Assembly (NCBI GenBank): GCA_903908165.1
Contig: CAIVQX010000009.1
Location: 24,826 to 88,825 of the forward strand
Direction: 5' to 3'
Length of the DNA stretch: 64,000 nucleotides
Origin: an uncultured Methylococcaceae bacterium
Lineage (GTDB): Bacteria; Pseudomonadota; Gammaproteobacteria; Methylococcales; Methylomonadaceae
The position numbers and the translations under genes are program-made. The notes below the pieces were generated by a model, which worked only from the letters and a program-made list of their open reading frames with translations, was not told where the DNA came from and searched no databases. Of the stretch, positions 9,247 through 19,093 are shown one piece after another. How positions within the stretch are numbered: the first letter of the stretch is position 1; each line of letters opens with the position of its first letter.

Positions 9247-9355
9247 TCTTGGGTATGATGAAACATGAGTTATCAGGGGCTGAGGGCTGTGTTATTTTTC
9301 AGGGCCAATTATTTTTTGTCGTATCCAATCAAATTATTTATCGGTCTTGAAATAG

Positions 9356-10399
9356 TTATGGAATATTAAAAAAAGCTACTCCCAATATTAGGTATATAGC
9401 TATCAATTTAGGCCCAGAAACCCAGTGAACAGATCCTAGCTGAAGAATATGGTTAACTGTGACAACGGACAAAATAATAGCAAGAACCTCGAACTTGGAA
9501 AATAATAAATCCATATGTTGGCCTGTAGCTAAACCAAAAAAAACTAATAATGGTGCCACTAAAAGTGCTATTTGAGTGCTTGATCCCATAGTAATAGCGA
9601 GTGATATATCCAATTGATTTTGGCGGGCGAATCGAATTGAATTAATAAGTTCTGATACCATGCCAACTGGAGCAAGTAAAAAAATACCGGCAAAAAGAGG
9701 ACTAAATCCCAATTTGTTTGCTGTAGGTCCTATAGAGTCAGTCATTATTTCACTCATTACAGCCAAGCCTATTCCAACAAGAAGTAATGTTATGAGTGGT
9801 TTGGTTTTAACATTTCTATTGTTCTCTGATACAGATTGATCAATTGGTATTAAATAGTTCGGTTGAATTGTATTATTGGTTAGTGTAAAAAACACACTGA
9901 TTAGATACATGAAAATTAAAATTATTGATATTAATAAGCTAATTTCCACATCTGATTTTACCGTATGCTCAAATGTTGCAGGAATAATCAGACCAATGGT
10001 TGCTAATAAAAGGAGTCCACTATATAGATGAATATTAGCTCGATTGAACTGGAGTTCATTTTTTGTTTTTAGTCCACCGGCTAGGATTGACAGACCAAGA
10101 CCAAATAATAAATTGCCAATTATAGCGCCAGTAATTGAAGCTTTTACCATCTCAATTAAGCCATGTTGCAAGGCAAAAAAACCAATAATGATATCCGGTA
10201 CAGTCCCCATACTAGAATTAAGTATTCCGCTCTTTGCAGGCCCTAATGATCTCGCTAACTCCTCAACAGAATCCCCCATTAACTTGGCTAGCGGTATAAT
10301 TGCTAATGCGGAAGCTAAAAATACTATAATTGGGTTGATTTCCAACCAAGATAATCCTATCCCAAGAGGGATAAATAATAACAACCATTTGAACCCCAT
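9356..10399 (-). CDS. Calcium/cation:proton antiporter (CAX-like)
   Basis: This 347-residue protein has about ten or eleven hydrophobic segments arranged as two similar halves, as in the Ca2+:cation antiporter superfamily. The first half has the GAIIGNLLFGLG segment. The second half has SELINSIRFARQNQLD followed by MGSSTQIAL, the typical alpha-2 repeat of CAX exchangers with its acidic ion-binding residue. In the alpha-1 repeat the usual glutamate position reads GTVPDIIIG, with aspartate instead. An AAAGG SD precedes the ATG. It probably exports calcium or another divalent ion using the proton gradient; the ion is not certain. Confidence 0.85.
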   Translation of the reverse strand: MGFKWLLLFIPLGIGLSWLEINPIIVFLASALAIIPLAKLMGDSVEELARSLGPAKSGILNSSMGTVPDIIIGFFALQHGLIEMVKASITGAIIGNLLFGLGLSILAGGLKTKNELQFNRANIHLYSGLLLLATIGLIIPATFEHTVKSDVEISLLISIILIFMYLISVFFTLTNNTIQPNYLIPIDQSVSENNRNVKTKPLITLLLVGIGLAVMSEIMTDSIGPTANKLGFSPLFAGIFLLAPVGMVSELINSIRFARQNQLDISLAITMGSSTQIALLVAPLLVFFGLATGQHMDLLFSKFEVLAIILSVVTVNHILQLGSVHWVSGPKLIAIYLILGVAFFNIP

Positions 10400-10648
10400 G
10401 ATTTACCTTTGTTTTTAGTATTATTGGTTTTATGAAATTTATTAGTTATTACGCTTTAAATGCAGCTTATTTAGTTGGATTGTAAATAACTAAAGCCATT
10501 TGATTATTGTTTTTAGTAAGATCATGTTTGTAAGTGAAAAGGAATTATACGCAATGTCAGATAGTATTATCTAGTTTCTGTGTCGTTGACTGATTGTAAA
10601 TAGTTAAGAATTAATCGCTTATATGATTAGTTTTGGAGAAACACACTC

Positions 10649-11419
10649 ATGATCTTATATAACGCCTCATCATCTTATTATTCCATGATTGGTCGTTTAG
10701 CTCTACTTGAGGCTAGTATCCCATTTGAGTCTAAGCGTATGGATATTCATATTACTAAAGAGCAGTTTACGACATGGTATCAAGCTATTAATTCTAAGAT
10801 GACTGTTCCGACATTGGTTGATTGTGGTCATGTATGGACTGATAGTAAAGATATTCTAAAGTTATCAGCAAATTTAGCTGGCACTCAATGGAGTGATTCT
10901 GACCCCAACTTTTTGCCCGATATCGAAAAATTAGTTAAAGAGCATTATTCTATTTCGATTGAATATCTGACCTTTGGCAAGGCTTTAGTTACAATTCCAC
11001 CATTACGCATTTTAGTTCCTAGAATGCTTCATAAAATAATTCAAAACCTCGAAACTGAAATAGTAGATTCGAGTAATTCAGAAGCGATTCAAGCTAAAAT
11101 TGATTTAAATCAAAAGCGGCTAGCTTACTTTTCTGAAGGTAATCGTATTGATAAGCTGGACATTGAGCGAAATAATGTACTTGCTTATCTTGAAAAGCTT
11201 CCTGTCCCTCACAATCAATTATTTGGGAAAAAATTGAGTTCGGTTGATATCGTTACTGCAGTGTTATGTGGACGATTAAAAATGATCGGTGAGTATGGTT
11301 TGATTCAAAAAAAATCGCCCTTGGATAGGTGGTTTAATAATTTTCAGATGCGTTCTGCTTTTAAACGGGCTGATATTTGGCTTTCTTTTCAACCACTGAG
11401 AATTTTACTGAAACGTTAA
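10649..11419 (+). CDS. Glutathione S-transferase-like protein
   Basis: The first 75 residues of this 256-residue protein form a thioredoxin-like GST N-domain: ILYNASSSYYSM at the start, then KMTVPTLVD with the cis-proline, then a TDSKDI segment at the glutathione-binding position. The remainder is helical, as in the GST C-domain, with a long predicted coiled segment near residues 130-185. It may conjugate or reduce electrophiles, but the substrate is unknown. It is monocistronic, preceded by GGAG 11 bases before the ATG. Confidence 0.75.
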   Translation: MILYNASSSYYSMIGRLALLEASIPFESKRMDIHITKEQFTTWYQAINSKMTVPTLVDCGHVWTDSKDILKLSANLAGTQWSDSDPNFLPDIEKLVKEHYSISIEYLTFGKALVTIPPLRILVPRMLHKIIQNLETEIVDSSNSEAIQAKIDLNQKRLAYFSEGNRIDKLDIERNNVLAYLEKLPVPHNQLFGKKLSSVDIVTAVLCGRLKMIGEYGLIQKKSPLDRWFNNFQMRSAFKRADIWLSFQPLRILLKR

Positions 11420-11562
11420 TGTAACTTGCTGTAAATGTTAATTTTATAAAAATGTATGGCGCTTTTTAAGTGTGCAAATTGTAGATCAGCAAGTGAGAAA
11501 ACTGCTTTACTACTTTGATGATTAATTGAGAATTCTGAATTACGTAACATTAAAAGGAGGTA

Positions 11563-11643
11563 ATGATTTTAGATAGTAATATGAATTGTCGGAATCAAGA
11601 GGGCTGTAAAATAAGTATAATGATTTCCCAGACAGCTTATTAA
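11563..11643 (+). CDS. Possible 26-residue small ORF or leader ahead of nadE
   Basis: A near-perfect AAAAGGAGGT lies directly in front of an ATG that opens 26 codons, ending 30 bases before nadE. The spacing (2 bases) is shorter than usual, which weakens the call. The peptide has no recognisable motif. It could be a leader peptide, a chance ORF, or the SD could belong to another structure. Confidence 0.2.
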   Translation: MILDSNMNCRNQEGCKISIMISQTAY

Positions 11644-11673
11644 CTATTAATCGACCAAATTAAAAAAACTGCC

Positions 11674-13284
11674 ATGTCATTAAAAATTGCTCTCGCCCAA
11701 ATCAATTTCTTAGTTGGTAATATAACTGCAAATGTTGATAACATTATAAAGACAGCTATTTATGCGCGTGATGAATTGAGTGCAGATATAGTTGTTTTTC
11801 CTGAGCTGACTATTACTGGTTACCCTGCTGAAGACTTGTTGTTTCGATCTGATTTTATTGAAGTCGCTAATAATGCGATTTATCAGATTGCTGATGGCAT
11901 CACAGATGTTGCAGTTGTTGTGGGTTTTCCGGAACGTGACGGCGATAATCTTTATAATAGTGCTGCGGTGTTGTATCAGGGGGTAATTCTGGCCTGTTAT
12001 CGCAAACAAGCGTTACCCAATTATGGCGTGTTTGATGAGCAGCGCTATTTTACTGCGGGAATTCAGCCTTGTGTGTTTGAGTTTAATGGCATATTTATTG
12101 GATTGACGATTTGTGAAGATGTTTGGAAAAATGGCATTATTGACGCTAATAAAGAGGCTGGAGCAGAGCTTTTGTTAACCCTCAATGCTTCGCCCTTTAA
12201 TGCTGGAAAAATCCATCAGCGAGAAGCTATTATTTGCCAACAAGTTAAAGCAGCAAGCATTCCCTTGTTTTATGTTAACCAGATTGGTGGTCAGGATGAG
12301 TTGATTTTTGACGGGGCCTCATTTGTTGCAAATTCTCAAGGTCATATTGTTTTTCGGGCGAAAGAATTTCAAGAGCAAATAAGTGTCATTGAATTCGACG
12401 GTAATAATCCATTATTAAGCAGTTGTGCGCCGCTTTATAAAGAAATATCTAGCGAATATAACGCCTTGGTTCTGGGAATAAAAGATTATGTTCGTAAAAA
12501 TGGTTTTCAAGGTGCTATTTTAGGTTTATCTGGAGGTATTGATTCTGCTCTTGTGTTAGCTTTGGCAGTTGATGCGTTGGGACATGATAAGGTTGAAGCT
12601 GTGTTAATGCCGTCACGGTTTACGCAAGACATGAGTAATGAAGATGCTATTAAGCAAGCCGAGATATTAGGGGTGAAATACCATGTCATTCCAATAACAC
12701 CAGCGGTTAATGCTTTTACGGATATGTTGGCCGAGGTTTTTGCTGGTACAGCTAAAGATACTACAGAGGAAAATATTCAAGCGCGCTGCCGTGGAGTTAT
12801 ATTAATGGCATTATCTAATAAACAGGGTAAGCTTTTACTCACGACGGGTAATAAAAGTGAGATGAGTGTTGGTTATGCTACCCTTTATGGTGATATGGCT
12901 GGAGGCTTTGCGCCAATCAAAGATGTGCCTAAGTTGTTAGTTTATCAGTTGGCACGATATCGTAATTCACTTTGTGAAGTTATTCCTGAACGAGTTATTA
13001 CGCGTCCACCATCAGCAGAGTTGGCCCCTGATCAAATTGATGCAGACTCTTTACCACCTTATGAGGTTCTCGATCCAATACTTGAGCGCTATGTAGAATT
13101 AGACGAGTCTGCAGAAGAAATTATTGCGGCTGGATTTAAGCGCGATGATGTTGTAAGGGCTATTAATTTAGTAGATAAAAATGAATATAAACGCAGGCAA
13201 TCTCCACCCGGGATTCGGATTACCAGTAAAGCATTTGGGCGTGATCGACGTTATCCTATTACTTCAGGTTATCGAGGGATTTAA
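11674..13284 (+). CDS. nadE: NAD+ synthase, glutamine-hydrolysing
   Basis: This enzyme makes NAD+ from deamido-NAD+, ATP and glutamine. The N-terminal nitrilase-type glutaminase domain (about 1-250) shows its triad: E in VFPELTITGYP, K in CYRKQALPN and C in TICEDVW. The C-terminal synthetase domain has the PP-loop LSGGIDSAL near residue 288 and TTGNKSEMSVGY near 395. At 536 residues it matches the two-domain bacterial form. Translation starts at an ATG with a weak SD. It is followed 76 bases later by a SemiSWEET gene. Confidence 0.97.
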   Translation: MSLKIALAQINFLVGNITANVDNIIKTAIYARDELSADIVVFPELTITGYPAEDLLFRSDFIEVANNAIYQIADGITDVAVVVGFPERDGDNLYNSAAVLYQGVILACYRKQALPNYGVFDEQRYFTAGIQPCVFEFNGIFIGLTICEDVWKNGIIDANKEAGAELLLTLNASPFNAGKIHQREAIICQQVKAASIPLFYVNQIGGQDELIFDGASFVANSQGHIVFRAKEFQEQISVIEFDGNNPLLSSCAPLYKEISSEYNALVLGIKDYVRKNGFQGAILGLSGGIDSALVLALAVDALGHDKVEAVLMPSRFTQDMSNEDAIKQAEILGVKYHVIPITPAVNAFTDMLAEVFAGTAKDTTEENIQARCRGVILMALSNKQGKLLLTTGNKSEMSVGYATLYGDMAGGFAPIKDVPKLLVYQLARYRNSLCEVIPERVITRPPSAELAPDQIDADSLPPYEVLDPILERYVELDESAEEIIAAGFKRDDVVRAINLVDKNEYKRRQSPPGIRITSKAFGRDRRYPITSGYRGI

Positions 13285-13360
13285 GTGTTAAATCGAGAAT
13301 ATTTAGTACTATGCTACTGGTTAAGATAAATCGCACATTCACTATAAAAGTAAATAAAAA

Positions 13361-13636
13361 ATGATAAGTTATCAAGAAATGATTAGCTATTTGGCAGCAA
13401 CACTAACGACGGCTTCATTTTTACCTCAGGCGATTTTAACGATAAAAACCAAAGACACAGAGGGGTTGTCTTTAGGTATGTATAGTATGTTTACACTGGG
13501 GGTTTTATGCTGGTTAATTTATGGTATTTATATTGCTGATGAAGCTATTGTTGTAGCCAATGCAATTACTTTGATGTTAGCTGGAACGATACTCTCTTAT
13601 AAAATTTATAATACTTTTTTTAAAAAAGTTAATTGA
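13361..13636 (+). CDS. SemiSWEET-family (PQ-loop) membrane protein
   Basis: This 91-residue protein has three transmembrane helices and the proline-glutamine motif FLPQAIL near residue 23, the hallmark of SemiSWEET sugar transporters. They work as homodimers to give facilitated sugar passage. It lies between nadE and fbp on the same strand. The SD is poor. Possible substrates are sucrose or glucose in characterised members, but nothing here fixes the substrate. Confidence 0.85.
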   Translation: MISYQEMISYLAATLTTASFLPQAILTIKTKDTEGLSLGMYSMFTLGVLCWLIYGIYIADEAIVVANAITLMLAGTILSYKIYNTFFKKVN

Positions 13637-13736
13637 AGGTCTTTAGTTCTTTACTTCTTATTCCTTTGGTATGTAATGTAATTGTGCAGATATTGACTGT
13701 TTTTCGAAATATGAAGCGTAAATGGAGATATGTAAA

Positions 13737-14735
13737 ATGACAAATAAGGTGTCCTTGACCCAGTTCATTATTGAGCAACAGAGGGGTTTGCCGGATGCAT
13801 CAGGAGCCTTTAGTATGTTGCTAAGTAATATCGTAACGGCTTGTAAAGAAATATCTCATTTGGTAAATCGCGGGAATCTTGTGGGCGTATTGGGAAGTGC
13901 CGAATCTGAAAATGTTCAAGGGGAAGAGCAAAAAAAATTGGACGTTATTACCCATGATATTATGGTTGATGCGCTTAACTGGACGGGACATTTAGCTGGA
14001 ATGGCATCAGAAGAGGTAGATAATATTATTGCTATTCCTGCAGAGTATCCTAAAGGAAAATATTTGGCGTTATTTGATCCTTTGGATGGCTCTTCAAATA
14101 TTGATGTTAATTTGGCTGTAGGTACTATTTTTTCTATTCTTCATTGTCGTGAGGGCGTTGAGCCAACACATGAGGATTTTTTACAGAAGGGATCTGAGCA
14201 GGTTTGTGCGGGTTTTGTTTTATATGGGCCATCAACCATGATGGTTTTAACTACTGGGCAAGGTGTTAATGGGTTTACACTAGACCAAGATATCGGTGAA
14301 TTTATTTTGACGCATCCAGCCATGAAAATACCTGAAGAAACTAGTGAGTTCGCTATTAACATGTCAAACCAGCGTTTTTGGGAGCCGCCTGTTCAGCGTT
14401 ATATTGAGGAATGTCTGCAAGGCATTGAAGGCCCTCGAGAAAAGAATTTTAATATGCGCTGGATTGCTTCTTTAGTTGCCGAGGTGTATCGGATTCTTAC
14501 GCGGGGTGGCGTTTTTTTATATCCTTATGATTTAAGAGATCTGTCGAAGTCTGGTAGATTACGTATTATGTATGAAGCTAATCCTATGGCATTTATTATT
14601 GAGCAGGCTGGGGGTGCTTGCTCTACTGGGCGTGAGCGTATTTTAGATATTAAACCAATTCATATACATCAACGAGTACCTTTGATTTTGGGATCAAAAA
14701 AAGAAGTCGAGCGAATTGTGGCTTATCATAATTAA
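13737..14735 (+). CDS. fbp: Fructose-1,6-bisphosphatase, class I
   Basis: This enzyme hydrolyses fructose 1,6-bisphosphate to fructose 6-phosphate in gluconeogenesis and in sugar-phosphate regeneration cycles. The metal site reads [11 protein letters not shown] near residue 113, and the later LYPYDLRD segment is the substrate region. I prefer the ATG at 13737 over the track start at 13722 because GGAGA lies 8 bases before it; the protein is then 332 residues, typical of the class. With the zwf/gnd operon it gives this cell reversible hexose phosphate flow. Confidence 0.96.
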   Translation: MTNKVSLTQFIIEQQRGLPDASGAFSMLLSNIVTACKEISHLVNRGNLVGVLGSAESENVQGEEQKKLDVITHDIMVDALNWTGHLAGMASEEVDNIIAIPAEYPKGKYLALFDPLDGSSNIDVNLAVGTIFSILHCREGVEPTHEDFLQKGSEQVCAGFVLYGPSTMMVLTTGQGVNGFTLDQDIGEFILTHPAMKIPEETSEFAINMSNQRFWEPPVQRYIEECLQGIEGPREKNFNMRWIASLVAEVYRILTRGGVFLYPYDLRDLSKSGRLRIMYEANPMAFIIEQAGGACSTGRERILDIKPIHIHQRVPLILGSKKEVERIVAYHN

Positions 14736-14813
14736 GTGTTTTATTGATCACAGAACTATTTATACGACGTGGGTGGATATGTATCCGTTTTAGAGCTAGG
14801 CCATCGAGCATCC

Positions 14814-15404
14814 TTAGGGTAATGTTTTAGATTCGGATGCTTTGTTGTAATCAACTCCAACACTTACGATGAAGCTGGTCGCTTCTTCAATATCCATGGT
14901 TGATTTTATTAATTTTGATTTATCGACAATTACTGTAAATCCGGAAGTAGGGTTTGGTGATGTAGGAATAAACAGTATATATTTATCTTCGAACCGATTG
15001 GTTACATAAGCAGGCACCCAAATGCCTTCTTTAGGGTATTCGACATAAACAACTTCTTTCGCCATTGTCTGTTCATGAGATGAAAACATGCTGATAACTT
15101 TTTTAAGTACACGGTAAATGGTATTAAGGAATGGGATTCTACCAATAATTAAATCAAATATACCAATTACCCATGAGCCTCCTTTTTTGACTATGGTACT
15201 TCCTATTGAGACTAATAAAATAAAACTGACTGCGAAAACAAGGCCGGTATATAAGTAATTATCGGAAAAAGCGTAAACGACACGAAATAAATCGGAAACC
15301 AGTTCTTTTACAAATAGTATGATTTGTAACACAACTACGATAGGAATAACTGAAAAGACGCCTATCAGAAAATAATTTAATAATTTTTTAGTGAGCTCGT
15401 TCAT
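14814..15404 (-). CDS. DUF502 family membrane protein
   Basis: This 196-residue protein has two N-terminal transmembrane helices (about 10-30 and 50-75) followed by a soluble beta-rich domain. It has the GRIPFLNTIYRVLKKV and PTSPNPTSGF motifs typical of the DUF502 family. Function is unknown in bacteria; plant relatives (COV proteins) act in vascular patterning. A GGAG sits seven bases before the ATG. It is convergent with fbp and monocistronic. Confidence 0.88.
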   Translation of the reverse strand: MNELTKKLLNYFLIGVFSVIPIVVVLQIILFVKELVSDLFRVVYAFSDNYLYTGLVFAVSFILLVSIGSTIVKKGGSWVIGIFDLIIGRIPFLNTIYRVLKKVISMFSSHEQTMAKEVVYVEYPKEGIWVPAYVTNRFEDKYILFIPTSPNPTSGFTVIVDKSKLIKSTMDIEEATSFIVSVGVDYNKASESKTLP

Positions 15405-15682
15405 TTTTTTCTCCGTTGGTTATATTCAATAATCATCCAGTTGAGGTCTGATTTAAATTTTATGATTATTTAATAATACATAGCGTTAATGAGCACAAGA
15501 AGGTATGTCATTCATTATAAATTAATTTGAGATTGGCTGGATAATCTAAAAGAATATCAAGAGAGTAATAAAAACTATAGTTGTTTTTTTGAAGGTCTAT
15601 ATATTTGCCGCAACTACAGTCTATTCATTGTGGTTAAATTTTCTTGGCTTACTGGGATCTTATAAAGTCATGTTGGGGTTTT

Positions 15683-16414
15683 ATGCAGAAGAATATATTA
15701 ATTACTGGGGCAGCCAAGCGCATTGGAGCTTGTTGCGCTCGTTTACTCCATAGTAAAGGTTGTAATGTTTTTTTGCATTATAAAACATCAAAAGAGACAG
15801 CTGCGGAACTATGTTATGAATTAAATCAGATCCGAACTAATTCAGCTTACATGATGCAGGCTGACTTGCTTGATATGGGCGAATTGGATGCTCTGGTTAC
15901 TAAAGCTTGTGCGGCATGGGGCGGGATTGATGTATTGATAAATAATGCGTCAGCTTTTTATCCGACAGCCATGTCAGATGTTACTGAGTGTCAATGGGAT
16001 GAGTTAATGGGGAGTAATTTAAAGGCGCCCTTTTTTTTGACAAAAGCCTTGTCAGGAGTATGGGTCAAAAATAAGGGGTGTGTTGTTAATATTGCTGATA
16101 TTCATGCTGAGCGTGGTTTAAAGGGTTACTCTGTTTACAGTATAGCTAAGGCCGGATTGGTTGCAATGACGAAAGTTTTGGCTAAGGAGTTGGGTCCGGA
16201 AATTCGAGTGAATGCAGTAGCGCCGGGGGCTATTATATGGCCGGAGAAGACTCTGACGGAACAAGAAAAGCAAGACATTATTCAGCGAATCGCTTTGCGG
16301 CGTAATGGAGACCCGATGGATATTGCAAAGGCGGTATGGTTTTTGATTGAAGATGCAGATTACATGACTGGGCAAATAATTACAGTAGATGGTGGTCGTA
16401 GTTTGTATTGCTAA
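15683..16414 (+). CDS. Pteridine reductase, short-chain dehydrogenase family
   Basis: From the ATG at 15683, preceded by GGGG, the protein has 243 residues. The track start 13 codons upstream adds an unlikely tail. It has the NADPH motif TGAAKRIG, where the arginine is typical of pteridine reductases, then NNASAFYPT and the catalytic YSIAKAG. These enzymes reduce dihydrobiopterin or dihydrofolate. FolK and FolB, both pterin enzymes, are immediately convergent to it, which supports a pterin substrate. It could also be a generic SDR, but the TGxxxRxG motif and context favour the pteridine call. Confidence 0.82.
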   Translation: MQKNILITGAAKRIGACCARLLHSKGCNVFLHYKTSKETAAELCYELNQIRTNSAYMMQADLLDMGELDALVTKACAAWGGIDVLINNASAFYPTAMSDVTECQWDELMGSNLKAPFFLTKALSGVWVKNKGCVVNIADIHAERGLKGYSVYSIAKAGLVAMTKVLAKELGPEIRVNAVAPGAIIWPEKTLTEQEKQDIIQRIALRRNGDPMDIAKAVWFLIEDADYMTGQIITVDGGRSLYC

Positions 16415-16442
16415 ATCAGGTGCAAGCTATTACACCTGATTT
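16413..16442. terminator. Bidirectional hairpin between convergent genes
   Basis: AAATCAGGTG and CACCTGATTT form a perfect 10-bp stem with a 10-base loop. It overlaps the pteridine reductase stop codon and ends just before the folK stop. Placed between two converging genes, it can serve both directions, although the T-rich tails are short. Confidence 0.7.
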
Positions 16443-16446
16443 AATA

Positions 16447-16941
16447 TTAGTGAGTCCAGCTAGGTATGATGCGTTGTTGATGTAGGTTTGTTTTGTCGAA
16501 TTTTTCCCATAGATCAGCATAACTTAGCTCGCTGATTGGATGTTTTAGATTGGGGGCTATTTCAGCCAAAGGTTCAAGTACGAAAGCGTAACGTTCAATT
16601 TCATCTCGAGGTATTTGTAAGCGACCATCGTTGATTATCAGTGCATCATATAAAATAAGATCTAGGTCGAGAGTTCGGGAAGAGAACTTTTGACTGTCGC
16701 GAGTTCTGCCGTTGTCCAATTCAATTTGGCGTAGTATTTTGGCAACTTCTTTTACGCTCAATTGAGAGTTAAAACCAACTATAAGATTGTAAAAAGTATC
16801 TCCTATAAAGCCGATTGGCGCTGATTCATAAATACTGGAAATGTTGAGGTTGCCGAAGTGGAAGTTAAGCGCATTAAGACTGGCAAGTATGTTTTTATCT
16901 TTGTCGATATTACTGCCTATACTTATGTATCCTGTGGGCAT
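16447..16941 (-). CDS. folK: 2-amino-4-hydroxy-6-hydroxymethyldihydropteridine diphosphokinase
   Basis: HPPK transfers pyrophosphate from ATP to hydroxymethyl-dihydropterin, the step just before dihydropteroate synthase (folP, partial at the left edge). The 164-residue protein begins GYISIGSN, has the SSIYESAPIGF segment, and the ATP/metal motif SSRTLDLDLILYD near residue 105. It lies four bases downstream of folB on the same strand and is translated after it. Confidence 0.95.
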   Translation of the reverse strand: MPTGYISIGSNIDKDKNILASLNALNFHFGNLNISSIYESAPIGFIGDTFYNLIVGFNSQLSVKEVAKILRQIELDNGRTRDSQKFSSRTLDLDLILYDALIINDGRLQIPRDEIERYAFVLEPLAEIAPNLKHPISELSYADLWEKFDKTNLHQQRIIPSWTH

Positions 16942-16944
16942 AGC

Positions 16945-17298
16945 TTATTTTTCCCCTCGCTCTATAGTAATGCCAACATCCCTTGCTCCCCGAATTGCGC
17001 CTTTTTTATTGAGCGTAATTTTTACCCATGGAACATTGAACTCATTGCGAATAATAATAGCTATTTCGGAGATTAATTTTTCAACAAGAAGAAATTGGCT
17101 TGTTTCTACAAAAGAAATAATGCGTTTAGAAATAGTTTTATAATCAAGTGTGTATTTTATGTCGTCAGTTTCTGCAGCTTTTTTGATATCAAAGGCCATT
17201 TCAATATCGAGTATAACTTTTTGCTTGGTTTCCCTTTCCCAATCATAAATACCGATAATTGTTTCAATTTCAAGTCCGCCTAAAAAGATTATGTCCAT
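16945..17298 (-). CDS. folB: Dihydroneopterin aldolase
   Basis: FolB cleaves dihydroneopterin to hydroxymethyl-dihydropterin and glycolaldehyde. The 117-residue protein shows the family start DIIFLGGLEIETIIGIYDWE, with the conserved glutamate, and a late LNKKGAIRGA segment. It forms a two-gene operon with folK, four bases apart. It is divergent from plsY across a 90-base gap, an arrangement also known from Pseudomonas. Confidence 0.95.
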   Translation of the reverse strand: MDIIFLGGLEIETIIGIYDWERETKQKVILDIEMAFDIKKAAETDDIKYTLDYKTISKRIISFVETSQFLLVEKLISEIAIIIRNEFNVPWVKITLNKKGAIRGARDVGITIERGEK

Positions 17299-17388
17299 GG
17301 TTATTTCCGGTTATGATATGTTTCTTAAAAGTAGTAAGTATCAGGGAAATGTGTTCCGCTTACAAGTTCTGAATAAGGAAAAAGCTGC

Positions 17389-17958
17389 ATGATAGTTTGG
17401 TTATTTGTTCCAGTTGCCTATCTAATAGGGTCCATTTCCAGCGCAATTATTATATGTCGTCTGATGAGGTTGCCAGATCCTCGAGAGCAGGGCTCAGGTA
17501 ATCCAGGTGCCACCAATGTCATGCGTATTGGTGGTAAAAAAGCTGCAACCATTACTTTATTAGGGGACTTACTTAAAGGGTTGCTTCCTGTTTATATTGC
17601 CGGATTAATGGGAGCATCTTTGGAGTTATTAGCTGTCATTGGCTTGGCAGCTTTTCTAGGACACCTATATCCAGTGTTCTTTAAGTTTAAGGGAGGTAAG
17701 GGTGTTGCAACGTCAATAGGTATTTTGCTCGGGTTCTCATGGTTGCTTGGGTTTGCATTTATAGGTACTTGGCTATTAATCTATAAGCTTGGTAAAATTT
17801 CTTCGTTATCGGCATTGTGTGCCTCATTTATATCACCAGTCTATGCATGGTTTATTGTAGGTGATACATCTATTGTCTCTGCCGCATTCATTATGATGGT
17901 GTTTTTGCTCTGGCGGCATAAAAGTAATATTAAGCGGTTAATGAATGGAGAAGAGTAA
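17389..17958 (+). CDS. plsY: Acyl-phosphate:glycerol-3-phosphate acyltransferase
   Basis: PlsY makes lysophosphatidic acid from acyl-phosphate at the inner membrane. The 189-residue protein has five hydrophobic helices and all three family motifs: GSGNPGATN near residue 37, a KGLLPVY segment near 63, and FKGGKGVAT near 100. AAGGA lies eight bases before the ATG. It is convergent with tsaD. Confidence 0.96.
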   Translation: MIVWLFVPVAYLIGSISSAIIICRLMRLPDPREQGSGNPGATNVMRIGGKKAATITLLGDLLKGLLPVYIAGLMGASLELLAVIGLAAFLGHLYPVFFKFKGGKGVATSIGILLGFSWLLGFAFIGTWLLIYKLGKISSLSALCASFISPVYAWFIVGDTSIVSAAFIMMVFLLWRHKSNIKRLMNGEE

Positions 17959-17984
17959 GTGAGGGCTGCAATAACCTCTCGGTT

Positions 17985-18989
17985 TTAGTGTAGCTCGCTA
18001 ATCGGCCAGCGAGGGCGGGCAAAAATAGTAAGCTCTTGATGCTGTTCTGCTGCCAAGCGTTGCGAGCCAGCATAGGCAATCATGGCGCCATTGTCAGTGC
18101 AAAACTCAAGTCTTGGAAAGTAGATTTGTGCACCTTCTTTTTTGATCATTTCAGTTAAAAATTCACGAACTTGTTTGTTGGCACTTACACCGCCAGCAAC
18201 GACTAGTTTCTTTAAGCCGGTTTGTTGTAAGGCGCGTTTACATTTAATGGTCAATGTTTCAGCAACTGCCTCTTGAAAGGCAGCGGCAATATTCGCTTTG
18301 TCTTGAGTTGTTTTTTCAGAATTGTTGAAAGTATTCAGTGTGAAAGTTTTTAAGCCACTAAAACTAAAGTCTAATCCAGGTCTGTCTGTCATTGGCCGTG
18401 GAAATTTAATTTGCGGTGCGCCCTGTTCGGCAAGAATGGATAGTTTGGGTCCACCTGGGTAGCCCAGTCCGAGCAGTTTTGCAGTTTTATCGAATGCCTC
18501 GCCTGCTGCATCATCAAGCGATTGGCCTAGTAATTGGTATTGGCCAATGGCTTCAACTTTGACTAATAATGTATGGCCGCCAGAAATCAATAATGCAATA
18601 AAAGGGAATTCTGGTGGGTTTTCTTCTAACATAGGTGCTAATAAATGTCCTTCCATATGGTGTACTGCTATGGATGGGATTCGCCAAGCCCAAGCCAAAC
18701 TTTTGGCAGTGGCTGCTCCGACTAATAATGCGCCCATTAGTCCTGGACCTGCAGTGTAGGCAATGCCACCAATGTCGACGGATCTCAGTTGACTTTCATG
18801 CATTAATTGCTTGATAAGTGGAACTAATTTACGAATGTGGTCGCGTGACGCTAGTTCTGGGACGACGCCGCCATATTCGTTGTGCATGTCAACTTGGCTG
18901 TATAAAATATGATTTATTAAGCCTTGGCTACTATGATAAATAGCAACACCTGTTTCATCGCATGAGGTTTCTATACCTAAAACGTACAT
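17985..18989 (-). CDS. tsaD: tRNA N6-adenosine threonylcarbamoyltransferase
   Basis: TsaD transfers the threonylcarbamoyl group to A37 of ANN-decoding tRNAs, working with TsaB and TsaE (not in this window). The 334-residue ASKHA-fold protein begins [16 protein letters not shown]. It carries the metal ligands H111 and H115 (HMEGH) and an aspartate in [10 protein letters not shown] near residue 300. It is divergent from rpsU, the arrangement common in gammaproteobacteria, and their promoters share the 104-base gap. Confidence 0.97.
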   Translation of the reverse strand: MYVLGIETSCDETGVAIYHSSQGLINHILYSQVDMHNEYGGVVPELASRDHIRKLVPLIKQLMHESQLRSVDIGGIAYTAGPGLMGALLVGAATAKSLAWAWRIPSIAVHHMEGHLLAPMLEENPPEFPFIALLISGGHTLLVKVEAIGQYQLLGQSLDDAAGEAFDKTAKLLGLGYPGGPKLSILAEQGAPQIKFPRPMTDRPGLDFSFSGLKTFTLNTFNNSEKTTQDKANIAAAFQEAVAETLTIKCKRALQQTGLKKLVVAGGVSANKQVREFLTEMIKKEGAQIYFPRLEFCTDNGAMIAYAGSQRLAAEQHQELTIFARPRWPISELH

Positions 18990-18995
18990 TGATTT

Positions 18996-19023
18996 TTGAA
19001 AATTTTAAAAGTAAATGTATAAT
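18996..19023 (+). promoter_or_regulatory. Putative sigma-70 promoter for rpsU-yqeY-dnaG-rpoD
   Basis: TTGAAA (18996-19001) is separated by 16 bases from TATAAT (19018-19023), with TG just before the -10. A second TATAAT at 19035-19040 has no good -35. The position, in the gap between divergent tsaD and rpsU, fits the main promoter of the macromolecular synthesis operon. Confidence 0.5.
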
Positions 19024-19093
19024 TGCCGATTGCGTATAATCAGTGGATAGTAAGTATCCTCACAAACAATATTAACATAATTGGAATTATATA

